From Pseudomonadota bacterium (lineage in GTDB: Bacteria > Pseudomonadota > Alphaproteobacteria > Caulobacterales > Caulobacteraceae), in the NCBI GenBank assembly GCA_018241995.1, contig JAFECT010000003.1:558001-622000 (forward strand): DNA of 64,000 nucleotides, in the 5' to 3' direction. Positions 8,287 through 16,737 of the stretch are shown here, in pieces (position 1 is the first letter of the stretch; each line of letters begins with the position of its first letter). A program made the position numbers and the translations under genes. Under the pieces are notes generated by a model that made no database searches, had not been told where the DNA came from, and saw only the letters and a list, made by a program, of their open reading frames with translations.

Positions 8287-8388
8287 GGACGTACCTCGCG
8301 ATCTCTGCGCCAGACCAAACGCGCGCAAACGAGGATTGTGCCCAAGCTGCCAGCCCGGCGGCGGTCGGCCCTTTCGTCCGAGGTCGGA

Positions 8389-9357
8389 TCAGCTGATGAA
8401 CTTGCGAACCGCCGCGTTGTAGCGAATGGGGTCTTCCAGCATGGTCACGTGCGACAGGCCGGGGAAGACCTCGAGCTTGGAGCCCGCGATGCCCTGGTTG
8501 ATCGACTGGTGGCAGTCTAGCGTCACCTCATCGAACTCGCCGGTGGTGATGTAGGTCGGGACCTTGATCTTCGGCAGGTCGGGGCGGCGCTCCCAGTCCT
8601 TGATCACACCGGTGATGGTGAACTCGTTGGGGCCGTTCATGATGCGATAGGCGGGCGACTTCTCGAGGATCGCTCCGGTCTCCATGAACTCCTTGGGCGG
8701 CGGGGTCTTGCGGCAGACGTGCAGGGCGTAGAATTCGCCGACGAGGTCCTGGTACTCCTTGGAGCTCTGCTTTCCGGCCGCTTCCAGGGCGCGCAGCTTC
8801 TTTCCGTCGCCGTTCGGCATGGCGTCGATGAGGCGATCCTGGCCCGCCATGGCCTGGGGCACGCTGGCCAGGGCGCCGCCGAGGATCAGCTTCTCGACCG
8901 AACCGGCGTTCGGGCTGGTCAGCATATATTCGATGGCCAGCATCGAACCCCAGGAGTGGCCGAACAGGATGACCTTCTCCAGGCCCAGCGCCTTACGGAT
9001 GGCGTCCACCTCCTGAACGTAGCGGGCGACGGTATAGATCTTGGGGTCTTCCGGCGCGTCGGATTTCCCGCAGCCGAGCTGGTCGTAGAAGATGACCGGC
9101 CGCTCATCGGCCAAGACCTTCATCGGCGTCAGGTAGTTGTGACCGGCGCCCGGGCCGCCGTGCAGCATCAGCATCGGCGTCTTGTTCCCGCTGGCCACGC
9201 GGTTCCACCAGACCTTGCCGTCGGGAACGGCGGTGAAGCCGCTCTCGTCCGTCGACTTGGGCGTGAGGGTCAGGCGGTCACAGCCGGCGAGCGTCGCTCC
9301 AAGGCCCGCTGCGGCCAAGCCACCCAGAGCGGCGCGGCGGTTCAGGTCGATAGTCAT
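8389..9357 (-). CDS. Secreted alpha/beta hydrolase of the proline iminopeptidase (S33) type
   Basis: 322 residues. The N-terminus carries a twin-arginine-like signal (NRRAALGGLAAAGLGATLAGC) ending in a possible lipobox Cys, so the enzyme is likely exported folded and perhaps lipid-anchored. Catalytic features: HGGPGAG oxyanion motif, nucleophile Ser in GHSWGS, acid Asp in TTGEFDEV and His in LSHVTM. The S33 family releases N-terminal residues, often proline, from peptides; here the export signal suggests periplasmic peptides. A second, cytoplasmic member is encoded at 52153-53130. Confidence 0.85.
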   Translation of the reverse strand: MTIDLNRRAALGGLAAAGLGATLAGCDRLTLTPKSTDESGFTAVPDGKVWWNRVASGNKTPMLMLHGGPGAGHNYLTPMKVLADERPVIFYDQLGCGKSDAPEDPKIYTVARYVQEVDAIRKALGLEKVILFGHSWGSMLAIEYMLTSPNAGSVEKLILGGALASVPQAMAGQDRLIDAMPNGDGKKLRALEAAGKQSSKEYQDLVGEFYALHVCRKTPPPKEFMETGAILEKSPAYRIMNGPNEFTITGVIKDWERRPDLPKIKVPTYITTGEFDEVTLDCHQSINQGIAGSKLEVFPGLSHVTMLEDPIRYNAAVRKFIS

Positions 9358-9415
9358 GGTCAGTCCCCCCTCAAGTCTTGCAGACCGAGGTTATACGAAA
9401 CCGCGCGATTTTGGA

Positions 9416-10417
9416 TCAGCGCAGCACCGGCAGGTTCAGCCCCTGCGGCGGTCCGGCCGCGGCGCGCTCGCGGGCATAGCGATAGAGCTCGGCGGGCCTG
9501 CCGCCGGTATCCGGCTCCAGCCGGCCCAGGGGCTCGACAAGGCCCGTGCGCTCCAAGGCGCGGCGGAAGTTCTGCTTGTGCAGGGGCACGCCGCTGATGG
9601 CCTCCACCAGCTTCTGCAGGGCGGACAAGGTGAACTCCGGCGGGGTCAGTTCGAAGGCGACGGGCCGGTACTGCAGCTTGGCGCGCAGGCGTCCCAGGCC
9701 CGTGGCCAGGATGCGGCGGTGGTCGGAGATCATCGGCTCGCCCAGCGCCGGATCGAAGCGGGCAGGCTCCGGCGCCGCGCGCCCCTCGGCCAGGGCGCGG
9801 TCGCGGGCGGCCTCGGGCGCCAGGCCGGCCTCGTAGAGCAGCTCGTAGCGGTCAAGCACCCGCTCTTCCTTCCAGGGCGCGCCATCGAGCGCGAACAGCT
9901 GGCGCGCGCGCTGCAGCCGGGCTTCGGCGGCGCCCCGCCCGGCCTCGTCGGCCCAGCGCTTGAGGCCCGGCGCGATCACCGCATCGATGGCGGCGGGACG
10001 GCCCCGCCGCCAGTCCTCCCAGGGAAAGGCGCGGACCCAGGGCATCCAGGCGGTGTCCGGCGTATCGGCGCCCTCCGCCCGCGGCGTCAGGGCCAGGTAG
10101 CCGACCGAGACCACGCGCGCGGCGCCTGCGCCCACGTCCGCCAGCGGCGCGTCACGGCCCTGGTCGCCGAAGGTGTAGAGTTGCTCGACCCAGCCAAGCT
10201 CGAACCCGGTCTGTTCGGCCACGAAGGCCCGGAGCGCCAGTTCGAAGGTGCGGTCCTGCGCCGGGTCGAACGGACCGAACGGCAGGCCGGCCAGGGCCGA
10301 GACCTTGCCGTTGTCGTCGTGCGGTTTGACGGTCAGGACCGCCGCCTCGCCCTCGCGCATGCCCACGACCACCGCCGACAGGCCGATCACCACCGGCGTG
10401 CCGGACTGAGGCCTCAC
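9416..10417 (-). CDS. NrtR-like transcriptional regulator (degenerate Nudix domain plus winged helix)
   Basis: 333 residues from a GTG that overlaps the upstream stop codon (GTGA), which fixes the start by translational coupling. The N-terminal half is Nudix-like but its Nudix box is degenerate: Ala replaces the Glu of the REUxEE core (LALRAFVAEQTGF), so hydrolysis is unlikely. The C-terminus holds a winged helix of NrtR type (FTLSALQKLVEAISG...QNFRRALERTGLVEP...GGRPAELYRY). NrtR proteins sense ADP-ribose or NAD breakdown products and repress NAD genes. It is the last gene of a three-gene operon with a tyrosine phosphatase and an HD hydrolase. Confidence 0.8.
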   Translation of the reverse strand: MRPQSGTPVVIGLSAVVVGMREGEAAVLTVKPHDDNGKVSALAGLPFGPFDPAQDRTFELALRAFVAEQTGFELGWVEQLYTFGDQGRDAPLADVGAGAARVVSVGYLALTPRAEGADTPDTAWMPWVRAFPWEDWRRGRPAAIDAVIAPGLKRWADEAGRGAAEARLQRARQLFALDGAPWKEERVLDRYELLYEAGLAPEAARDRALAEGRAAPEPARFDPALGEPMISDHRRILATGLGRLRAKLQYRPVAFELTPPEFTLSALQKLVEAISGVPLHKQNFRRALERTGLVEPLGRLEPDTGGRPAELYRYARERAAAGPPQGLNLPVLR

Positions 10418-10971
10418 CAGCGCGCCTCGATGTGGAAGGGCGCGGCCTTGCCGGGCTGGCTCAACCCCATCGCATTGACGGCGTCGGCCATCCGCCCACG
10501 CCGGCCCATCATCTCGTCGGCGATGGAAACGATCAGCGGGTTGGGGAAGGCGGTCGGCGAGCGCTCGCGGATACGCTTGGCGATCTCGCGCTCCTCCACG
10601 TGCGGGTTTTTCTCGCAGGCCAGGATGAAGGCCGAGGCGGTCGAGCGGCTGATGCCCGCGAAGCAATGGACCAGCACGGTCTGCTCGCCGTCCCAGCGCC
10701 GGGCGAAATCCAGCACCTGGCGCACATGGGTCTCGTCCGGAACCGTCTGGCCCTCGGCAGGTTCGGTGATGTCGTAGACGCCGATCTGGAGGTGCTCTTC
10801 GGGCGACAGGTCCTCGGCCTTCAGCGCCTCGACATAGGCGTCGACCATGGTCCAGTCGGAGCCATAGACGCTGCAATCGCGCGGGTTCAGCAGGGTCAGG
10901 ATGCGGTCCGGGCGGTGCTCGCGCACCGTCTCCTCGACGTGGGCCAGGGGGCAGACGATGATCTTGGTCAT
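10414..10971 (-). CDS. Dual-specificity/tyrosine protein phosphatase-like protein
   Basis: 185 residues from the ATG at 10971. The phosphatase signature is intact: HCFAGISRS, with nucleophile Cys103 and Arg109 in the C-x5-R loop. The general acid Asp is probably in the YDITEPAEG region. The rest is a compact cysteine-phosphatase fold. The stop codon overlaps the GTG of the NrtR-like gene by 4 nt, and the HD-hydrolase gene ends 10 nt upstream. The partner may be a nucleotide or ADP-ribose derivative rather than a phosphoprotein, judging by the neighbours, but that is inference. Confidence 0.8.
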   Translation of the reverse strand: MTKIIVCPLAHVEETVREHRPDRILTLLNPRDCSVYGSDWTMVDAYVEALKAEDLSPEEHLQIGVYDITEPAEGQTVPDETHVRQVLDFARRWDGEQTVLVHCFAGISRSTASAFILACEKNPHVEEREIAKRIRERSPTAFPNPLIVSIADEMMGRRGRMADAVNAMGLSQPGKAAPFHIEARW

Positions 10972-10981
10972 TTGGCTTGGC

Positions 10982-11656
10982 TCATTCGGTGTCGAACGCC
11001 GCGCCGCCCGCGTGCGTCTCCGCGCCGATCGCCTCGGCCAGGGTGTGGTAGCGCTCAACATAGCGAGCCTGGGCCTGGGCCGGCGCCATCGGGTCGATGT
11101 GCAGCACATAGCCCGGCGGCGGCGCGCCGAAGATCTTCACCGCCTCGTCCCAGCCGAAACCCGCCAACTGGGTCGCCTCGAAGAAGGCGCAGGCGCGGTC
11201 AGCCTTCTTGATCAGGGCCTTGATCTCGGCCGGCGTCTTGGGCGGCAGGCTGAAGCGCAGGTGGATGGCCCGCTCCAGCCGGTCCTCGAACAGGCGATAA
11301 TCCAGGCCCAGCGCCGCCTTGAACGGCGAGATCATGTCGCCGATCACATATTCGGGCGCGTCGTGCAGCAGGGCGGCCAGGCGCCACTTCGGATCGAGGC
11401 CGGGCTGGAGGTGGGCGGAGATGTCCTCCACCACCATCGAGTGCTGAGCCACCGAGAAGGCGTGTTCGCCCACGGTCTGGCCGTTCCATCTTGCGACCCG
11501 CGCCAGCCCGTGCGCAATGTCCTCGATCTCGATGTCCAGGGGCGAGGGGTCGAGCAGGTCCAGCCGGCGGCCCGACAGCATCCGCTGCCAGGCGCGCGGG
11601 GTCTGCAGTTCCGCCCTTTTGGGTTTCGACCGTGTGGGTCGCAGCCCTTTCGCCAC
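10982..11656 (-). CDS. HD-domain phosphohydrolase (YfbR-like)
   Basis: 224 residues from a GTG with GAAGGA 7 nt upstream. HD-domain metal ligands are recognisable: His in VGEHAFSVAQHS, the HD pair in ALLHDAPEYVIGD and a later Asp in KKADRACA. The pattern resembles bacterial 5'-nucleotidase YfbR and related HD hydrolases that dephosphorylate nucleotides. It is the first gene of the operon that continues with the tyrosine phosphatase and the NrtR-like regulator, which points to nucleotide or NAD turnover. It is divergent from the universal stress protein gene, with a 73-bp gap. Confidence 0.8.
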   Translation of the reverse strand: MAKGLRPTRSKPKRAELQTPRAWQRMLSGRRLDLLDPSPLDIEIEDIAHGLARVARWNGQTVGEHAFSVAQHSMVVEDISAHLQPGLDPKWRLAALLHDAPEYVIGDMISPFKAALGLDYRLFEDRLERAIHLRFSLPPKTPAEIKALIKKADRACAFFEATQLAGFGWDEAVKIFGAPPPGYVLHIDPMAPAQAQARYVERYHTLAEAIGAETHAGGAAFDTE

Positions 11657-11729
11657 CGTTTCGTTCCTTCGTCAGTTGAGGTCGAGCCTGTCGCGCATCG
11701 GGCCTCGAAGATCAATGCGGAGCACCCGA

Positions 11730-12551
11730 ATGGACTGGGGAAGGATCGTGGTTCCGGTCACCGGCGGCGAGCTCGACGCCGAAGCCCTGGCCGTGGGGGT
11801 CAAGGCCGCGGAGCGATTCGGGGCGGAGCTGGCGGTGATCTACGCCCCGCCCGACCCATCGCAACTGACGCCCTGGTTGGGCGAGGGTTTCGTGGGCGGC
11901 GTTCAGGTCCAGGCCATTGAGACCCTGCGCGAGGCGGCCCATGAGGGCGAGGCGCTTGTGCGGCGCGAGTTCGGGGCGCTGCCCTACGCCAAAAAGCAGT
12001 TCCACGCGCTGGAGACGCCGGTCTGGCGCGCCATGGCGGTGGAATGCCGCCTGGCCGACCTGGTGATCTTCGGCTCAGCCGCCGCGCGCGGCGAAGGCCC
12101 CCTGGCGGAGGCTTTCGAGCTGGTGTTGATGGAGGAGCGTGCAGCGGTGCTGGTGGCGCGTTCGGGCCCCTCCGGCGCGCCCGACCCGTTCGGCCCGGCG
12201 CTGGTGGCCTGGGACGGCGGCGAGCCCGCCAGTCGGGCCGCGCGGCGTGCGGTTCCCCTGCTGCGCCAAGCCTCCAGCGTGACCATCGCCGGCGCCCCGC
12301 CGGCCGATCGGCGTTGCGCGCTTGAACAACTGCAGGCCTACTACGACTTGCGCGGGATCAAGGCGGCGATCCAGCCGTTGAACAAAACGGGCGACATGGC
12401 TCCCGTGCTGATGCAGACCGCGCAGGATGCTTCGGCGACCTTGATGGTCGCGGGTGCGTTCGGGCGGTCGCGTCTTCGGGAGTTCGTCTTTGGCGGAACC
12501 ACGCGTGCCCTGTTGCACGCCGAGGCGCCGTCGTTGTTTGTTGCGCACTAG
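11730..12551 (+). CDS. Universal stress protein (tandem Usp domains)
   Basis: 273 residues: two Usp-like halves. The first begins RIVVPVTGG; the second, from about residue 150, begins ALVAWDGGEPAS and carries the nucleotide-loop pattern GAFGRSRLREFVFGGTTR. Tandem Usp proteins are cytoplasmic stress-response factors, often binding ATP. The ATG at 11730 is chosen because GGAG sits 7 nt upstream; an in-frame ATG at 11715 is the alternative. The gene is divergent from the HD-hydrolase operon. Confidence 0.85.
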   Translation: MDWGRIVVPVTGGELDAEALAVGVKAAERFGAELAVIYAPPDPSQLTPWLGEGFVGGVQVQAIETLREAAHEGEALVRREFGALPYAKKQFHALETPVWRAMAVECRLADLVIFGSAAARGEGPLAEAFELVLMEERAAVLVARSGPSGAPDPFGPALVAWDGGEPASRAARRAVPLLRQASSVTIAGAPPADRRCALEQLQAYYDLRGIKAAIQPLNKTGDMAPVLMQTAQDASATLMVAGAFGRSRLREFVFGGTTRALLHAEAPSLFVAH

Positions 12552-12590
12552 TCGTTTTGGGCCGACAGAGCTCGGCGGAGGTCTGAATCC

Positions 12591-12968
12591 ATGGGTCTTT
12601 CCCGTATCGTCATGCGCCTGGCGCGCAATCCGGGCACCGAGTTCGCCGACGGCGACGACCACCGCGGCTACACGCTCACAGCGCCCCTGACGGCGGACGG
12701 CCTGATCGACGAGGCCGCGTTCAAGCAGGCGGGCAAGGCCTGCACCGTGCGCCGCTTCGCCCCCGACGAGGACCCGCAGGAAGGCCGCCTGGCCCGGCGC
12801 GGCGAGAACTGGTTCTTCGACTACGAGGCCGGCGACGCCGACGACGAGGCGGTGCACAAGCTCGGCCAACACCGGTTCGCGCTCGGCGAATACGTCGCCA
12901 TCGCCGACGAGGACGGCCGGCTCCTGACCTACAAGGTCACCGACGTGCAGGCGGTGCAGACCGCCTAG
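12591..12968 (+). CDS. Conserved-looking hypothetical protein (125 aa)
   Basis: 125 residues without signal or membrane segment. It is acidic overall and contains GDDHRGYTLTAPL, a central ARRGENWFFDYEAGDADDEAVHK stretch (quoted in parts: ENWFFDYEAG, EAVHKLGQHRF) and the ending YKVTDVQ. The charged, globular composition and normal codon use argue for a real gene. It starts 39 nt after the Usp gene on the same strand, so co-expression is possible. I do not recognise the family. Confidence 0.7.
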   Translation: MGLSRIVMRLARNPGTEFADGDDHRGYTLTAPLTADGLIDEAAFKQAGKACTVRRFAPDEDPQEGRLARRGENWFFDYEAGDADDEAVHKLGQHRFALGEYVAIADEDGRLLTYKVTDVQAVQTA

Positions 12969-13161
12969 GGTCTTCGCCCAGATTTCCCGGAATAAAACTC
13001 AGGGGCGCCGCGTTATGGCAAGGCGTTCCGACCTCGTTCGGCCGCGCTTGAAGTCGTTGCTGAGATGAGAAGAGTGCAGGCGTGCACGGGATTGCCGATG
13101 TTTCACTTGTAAGCATCGCGTCTCGCCATAGACCTGTCCCTGGGTGTTTTCGGGGAAGACC

Positions 13162-14796
13162 ATGAAATTCGTCGTTCGTCCGGCCGGCGGTCGGTTTCGG
13201 CGCTGCGCACGCAATCTGCTCGCGGTGGCGGCGGCCCTCTTCGCCACGCCGACCCTGGCGGCGCCGACGGTATTCCATGTGAACCTTGGCCAAGCCTCCG
13301 CGACCCCGGTCTCCGGCCGGTTGTTGGTCTTCGCCAAGGCGCTCGGGCCTGACGACAAGAAGCCGGTCGCGCGGGTCGACATGGACCAGATCGACACCCA
13401 TGCGGCCGCCATCGCCGCGCGGGATGTGACGCGCCTGGCCCCCGGCGCCACGGTGGAGATAGACGCCGACACCGAAGCCTTCCCCACGCCCTTTTCGCAG
13501 CTCAAGCCGGGCCGTTACGCCGTCCAGGCCGTGCTCGATCGCGACCACAGCTACAACTACACCGGACGCGCTTCCGGCGATCTGGTGAGCGCGGTGGTGG
13601 AGATGGACCTGCCCGGCGAGGCGGCCACGACCTTGACGCTGACGAAGACCGTTCCCAACGAGGATCCGCTCGAGCCGCTGTTCAACGTGTCCGCGGCGCT
13701 GAGCGCGAAATATCCGGCGGCCAAGGCCGACATTCATCCGATTGCCTTCCAGAGCCCGGCGCTGAGCCGCTTCTGGGGGCGGCCGGTCGTCATCCATGGC
13801 TGGGTGGTGGCCCCGCCGGACTACGCGGCCCATCCCGGCGCGCGCTACCCTACCGTCTACTTCTCCCAGGGCTTCGGCGGGACGCTGCGCTCGCTGCACG
13901 ACGTCGCCGTCGGCCGCTGGGACGACATGAAGACGGGCAAGGCGCCGCCGATGATCTGGGTGGCGGTCGACCAGCAGAGCCCGACCGGCACGAGCGAGTT
14001 CGTCGACAGCCTCAACAACGGCCCCTGGGGCCAGGCCCTGACCAGCGAACTGATCCCCGATCTGGAGCGCCAGTACCGGATGGACGCCAAGGCGTCGGGT
14101 CGCTTCCTGACGGGCCATTCGTCCGGCGGCTGGGCGGCGCTGTGGCTTCAGGTGACCTATCCCAAGGTGTTCGGCGGCGCATGGCCGACCTCGCCCGATC
14201 CCTCGGACTTTCACAGCTTCCTGGGCATCGATCTCTACGCCCCTAACGCCAACGTCTACCGCAAGCCGGACGGCGCGCCCTGGCCGCTGGCGCAGCAGAA
14301 CGGCGAGATGCTGGTGTCGCTGGAGGACTTCACGCGCCGGGAAGTCGTGCTCAGCTCCTGGGGCGGCCAACTGGCGTCGTTCGAGTGGGTGTTCTCGCCG
14401 CGCGGCGCCGACGGACGGCCGCTGCCCATGTTCGACCGGACCACGGGCGCGGTGGAGCCGGCGGTGATCGCCTACTGGCGCGATCACTATGACGTGGCCG
14501 AGCATATTCGCCGCCATTGGCCGGAGCTCAGGCGCGACCTCGACGGCAAGATTCACCTGACCGTGGGCGGCGCCGATAATTTCTACCTCGACCAGTCGGC
14601 GCGGCGACTGGAGGCGGCGATGAAGGCGGTCGGGGCGAGGACCGATTTCCGATACGTCGAGGGGCGCGGCCACTTCGACGTCTATCCCGTCGGCAAGGAC
14701 CCGTGGGGCCTCTACAAGACCATCGCCTGGGAGATGTACGCCGTCGCCCGACCGGGATCGAAGGCGGCCGCGCCGGCGGCGATGCCGGCGTCTTAG
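13162..14796 (+). CDS. Secreted esterase-fold protein (alpha/beta hydrolase, esterase-D/enterochelin-esterase type)
   Basis: 544 residues from the ATG at 13162, preceded by GGGGAAGA; an in-frame GTG at 13144 is rejected because it would sit before the ribosome binding site. A signal peptide (to about residue 34, ...TPTLAAP) leads into a beta-rich N-terminal domain (to about residue 200). The hydrolase domain carries the nucleophile in GHSSGGWAALW, a likely acid in GGADNFYLD and His in GRGHFDVYP. This group includes secreted esterases acting on ester-linked or acylated substrates; the actual substrate is unknown. Confidence 0.8.
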   Translation: MKFVVRPAGGRFRRCARNLLAVAAALFATPTLAAPTVFHVNLGQASATPVSGRLLVFAKALGPDDKKPVARVDMDQIDTHAAAIAARDVTRLAPGATVEIDADTEAFPTPFSQLKPGRYAVQAVLDRDHSYNYTGRASGDLVSAVVEMDLPGEAATTLTLTKTVPNEDPLEPLFNVSAALSAKYPAAKADIHPIAFQSPALSRFWGRPVVIHGWVVAPPDYAAHPGARYPTVYFSQGFGGTLRSLHDVAVGRWDDMKTGKAPPMIWVAVDQQSPTGTSEFVDSLNNGPWGQALTSELIPDLERQYRMDAKASGRFLTGHSSGGWAALWLQVTYPKVFGGAWPTSPDPSDFHSFLGIDLYAPNANVYRKPDGAPWPLAQQNGEMLVSLEDFTRREVVLSSWGGQLASFEWVFSPRGADGRPLPMFDRTTGAVEPAVIAYWRDHYDVAEHIRRHWPELRRDLDGKIHLTVGGADNFYLDQSARRLEAAMKAVGARTDFRYVEGRGHFDVYPVGKDPWGLYKTIAWEMYAVARPGSKAAAPAAMPAS

Positions 14797-14808
14797 GAGC
14801 CGCCGCGC

Positions 14809-16044
14809 TCAGGCGGAAAGCAGCGCCAGGGCGCGATCCACTTCCGCTTTCGAGGTGTAGTGCGCCAGGCCCACGCGCACCACGCCGTTCTCGGCGACGC
14901 CCAGGCGCTGGGCGATTTCGTGGGCGTAGAAGCTGCCGGCCCAGGCGAAGACGTTGTGCGACGCCAGATCCGAGACGACCTCGGATGCCTGGCGGCCCGG
15001 CAGGGTGAAGCTGAAGGTCGGCACGCGGTCGGCCAGCTCGTTGTCGCCGCCCAGTCCGTAGAGGCGCATGCCTGGAATTGCCTTCAGCCCCGCCAGGAAC
15101 CGGCGCATCAGCGTACCCTCCCAGGCTTGGGAGGCCCGCCAGCCGGCGGCGAGCTGCTCACGCAGCGTGGCCTCCGAGCCCAGGCCGCCCAGCCAGGCGA
15201 TGTGCTCGATGGCGCCCAGCACGCCCGCCTGGGCCTCGAATGAGGGCGTGCCCGGCGCCCACATCCAGGGCGCCTGCTGCGGCGAGGGGCGCACCTTCAG
15301 CGGCGTCAGGCGGTCCATCAGTTCGCCGCGCATCCACAGGACCCCGGCGTGGGGGCCGAACACCTTGTAGGGCGAGAACACGAACAGGTCGCAGCCGAGG
15401 GCCTGGACGTCGGTCAGCATGTGCGGCGCGGACTGCACCCCGTCCACGACCGAGACGGCGCCCACCGCGCGCGCCGCCTCGGCGATGCGCTTCACGTCGT
15501 TGATGGTGCCCAAGAGGTTGGAGGCGTGGTTGCAGGCCACCAGCCGCGTGCGCGGGCCGATCAGGGCATCCAGGCTGTCGTAGTCGTAGCGGAAGGTTTC
15601 CGTGTCGAAGTCGAGCCAGCGCACGGCGACACCGCGCTCTTCGGCGACCGCCAGCCACGGCGCGACATTGGCGTCATGGTCCATACGGGACAGCACGATC
15701 TCGTCCCCCGCCCGCCAATCGCGGGCCAGGATGCGCGAGACGTGAAACAGCAGCGAGGTGGTGTTCAGGCCGAACACGATTTCCTCGAAGCTGGCGGCGT
15801 TCAGCAAGGCGGCGCAGGCGCGGTGCGCCTCGAACATGGTCGCCTCGCCCTCGACCGAGGTGCGGAACACCCCTCCGTCATTGGCGCAGGCGGTGGTCAT
15901 CAGCCGCACCATGCGATCGATCGAGCGGCCCGCCATCTGGGTCCCTGCCGGGGCGTCCAGATAGGCGCGCGCCACGCCGTCATCCTGCAGCGCCAGGGCG
16001 GGGAAAGCGGCGCGCACGGCGTCGATGGACCAGGACGAGGACAT
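14809..16044 (-). CDS. Cysteine desulfurase-like class V aminotransferase
   Basis: 411 residues from the ATG at 16044, which has GGAG 6 nt upstream; an earlier in-frame start at 16092 lacks support. It is a PLP enzyme of aminotransferase class V with the Schiff-base Lys in FVFSPYKVFGPHAG and the PLP-binding DGVQSAPH motif. It resembles the cysteine-desulfurase-like subgroup known from Vibrio VC1184 rather than IscS or SufS, and there are no suf or isc neighbours. Its reaction is therefore uncertain. It converges on the esterase gene, with 12 bp between the stop codons. Confidence 0.8.
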   Translation of the reverse strand: MSSSWSIDAVRAAFPALALQDDGVARAYLDAPAGTQMAGRSIDRMVRLMTTACANDGGVFRTSVEGEATMFEAHRACAALLNAASFEEIVFGLNTTSLLFHVSRILARDWRAGDEIVLSRMDHDANVAPWLAVAEERGVAVRWLDFDTETFRYDYDSLDALIGPRTRLVACNHASNLLGTINDVKRIAEAARAVGAVSVVDGVQSAPHMLTDVQALGCDLFVFSPYKVFGPHAGVLWMRGELMDRLTPLKVRPSPQQAPWMWAPGTPSFEAQAGVLGAIEHIAWLGGLGSEATLREQLAAGWRASQAWEGTLMRRFLAGLKAIPGMRLYGLGGDNELADRVPTFSFTLPGRQASEVVSDLASHNVFAWAGSFYAHEIAQRLGVAENGVVRVGLAHYTSKAEVDRALALLSA

Positions 16045-16111
16045 GGCGGCTCCGGAGCTTTGGCCGGGCTTAACCGGCGTCGCCGCGGGCAAGCAAGCCT
16101 GGGCCGCTCAG

Positions 16112-16729
16112 TCAGCCCTTTACGAACACCAGGCTGAGGTTGTTGGCGGGCATGGCGATGCGGGCCGAGCGGATCAGGCCGTTGCGGGCGGCCAGCGCCG
16201 TCACCTCGTCGAGGCTCCGCAAACCCCAGGCCGGGTTGCGGGCCTTCAGGCTCTGGTCGAAGGCGAGGTTCGAAGGCGTGGTCTCGACGTCGGCCTCCAG
16301 ATACGGCCCGTAGAGGAACAGCACGCCGCCCGGCGAGAGGATTTCGCCGGCGCCGGTCATCAGCCCCTCGGTCGCGGACCAAGGCGAGATGTGGACCATG
16401 TTGATGGCGACGATGGCGTCAGCCGCGCGAACCGGCCACGAGGCGGGGTCTGAAGCGTCCAGGGACAAGGGTTCCCCGACCTTCGGCAGGCCCGACGCCT
16501 CGCGCCATGCGGCGATCGAGGTTCGCGCGCTTGCGTCGGGGTCGGTCGGCAGGAAGGTGAGGCCGGGCAGGGCGTCGGCGAAATGCACGACATGCTCGCC
16601 CGAGCCTTCAGCGACATGTACGACCGCGCCGGAGGCCGGCAGAACCTGGCGCAGCACCTCAAGGATCGGCTCGCGATTTCTCAGGGCGGCCGGGGAGGAG
16701 AAGGCGCCGCTCGGCGGGGCGACGGTCAT
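16112..16729 (-). CDS. DUF938 family SAM-dependent methyltransferase-like protein
   Basis: 205 residues. Class I methyltransferase pattern: VVHVAEGSGEHVVHFA as the SAM-binding motif I, LPTDPDA as the acidic motif II and AINMVHISPW, the DUF938 hallmark. Length and motifs fit DUF938, whose substrate is unknown. It starts 8 nt after the stop codon of the upstream lipoprotein gene, so the two are probably one operon. Confidence 0.85.
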   Translation of the reverse strand: MTVAPPSGAFSSPAALRNREPILEVLRQVLPASGAVVHVAEGSGEHVVHFADALPGLTFLPTDPDASARTSIAAWREASGLPKVGEPLSLDASDPASWPVRAADAIVAINMVHISPWSATEGLMTGAGEILSPGGVLFLYGPYLEADVETTPSNLAFDQSLKARNPAWGLRSLDEVTALAARNGLIRSARIAMPANNLSLVFVKG

Positions 16730-16737
16730 GGCCGGGC

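Noticed and set aside
13144..13161. Earlier GTG start for the secreted esterase.
   Set aside because: GGGGAAGA lies just before ATG 13162, and the GTG would place that ribosome binding site inside the coding region.
12937..14673. A 578-codon minus-strand frame over the secreted esterase gene.
   Set aside because: The plus-strand protein has a signal peptide, ribosome binding site and catalytic motifs; the reverse frame is Arg/His/Gly-rich and motif-free.
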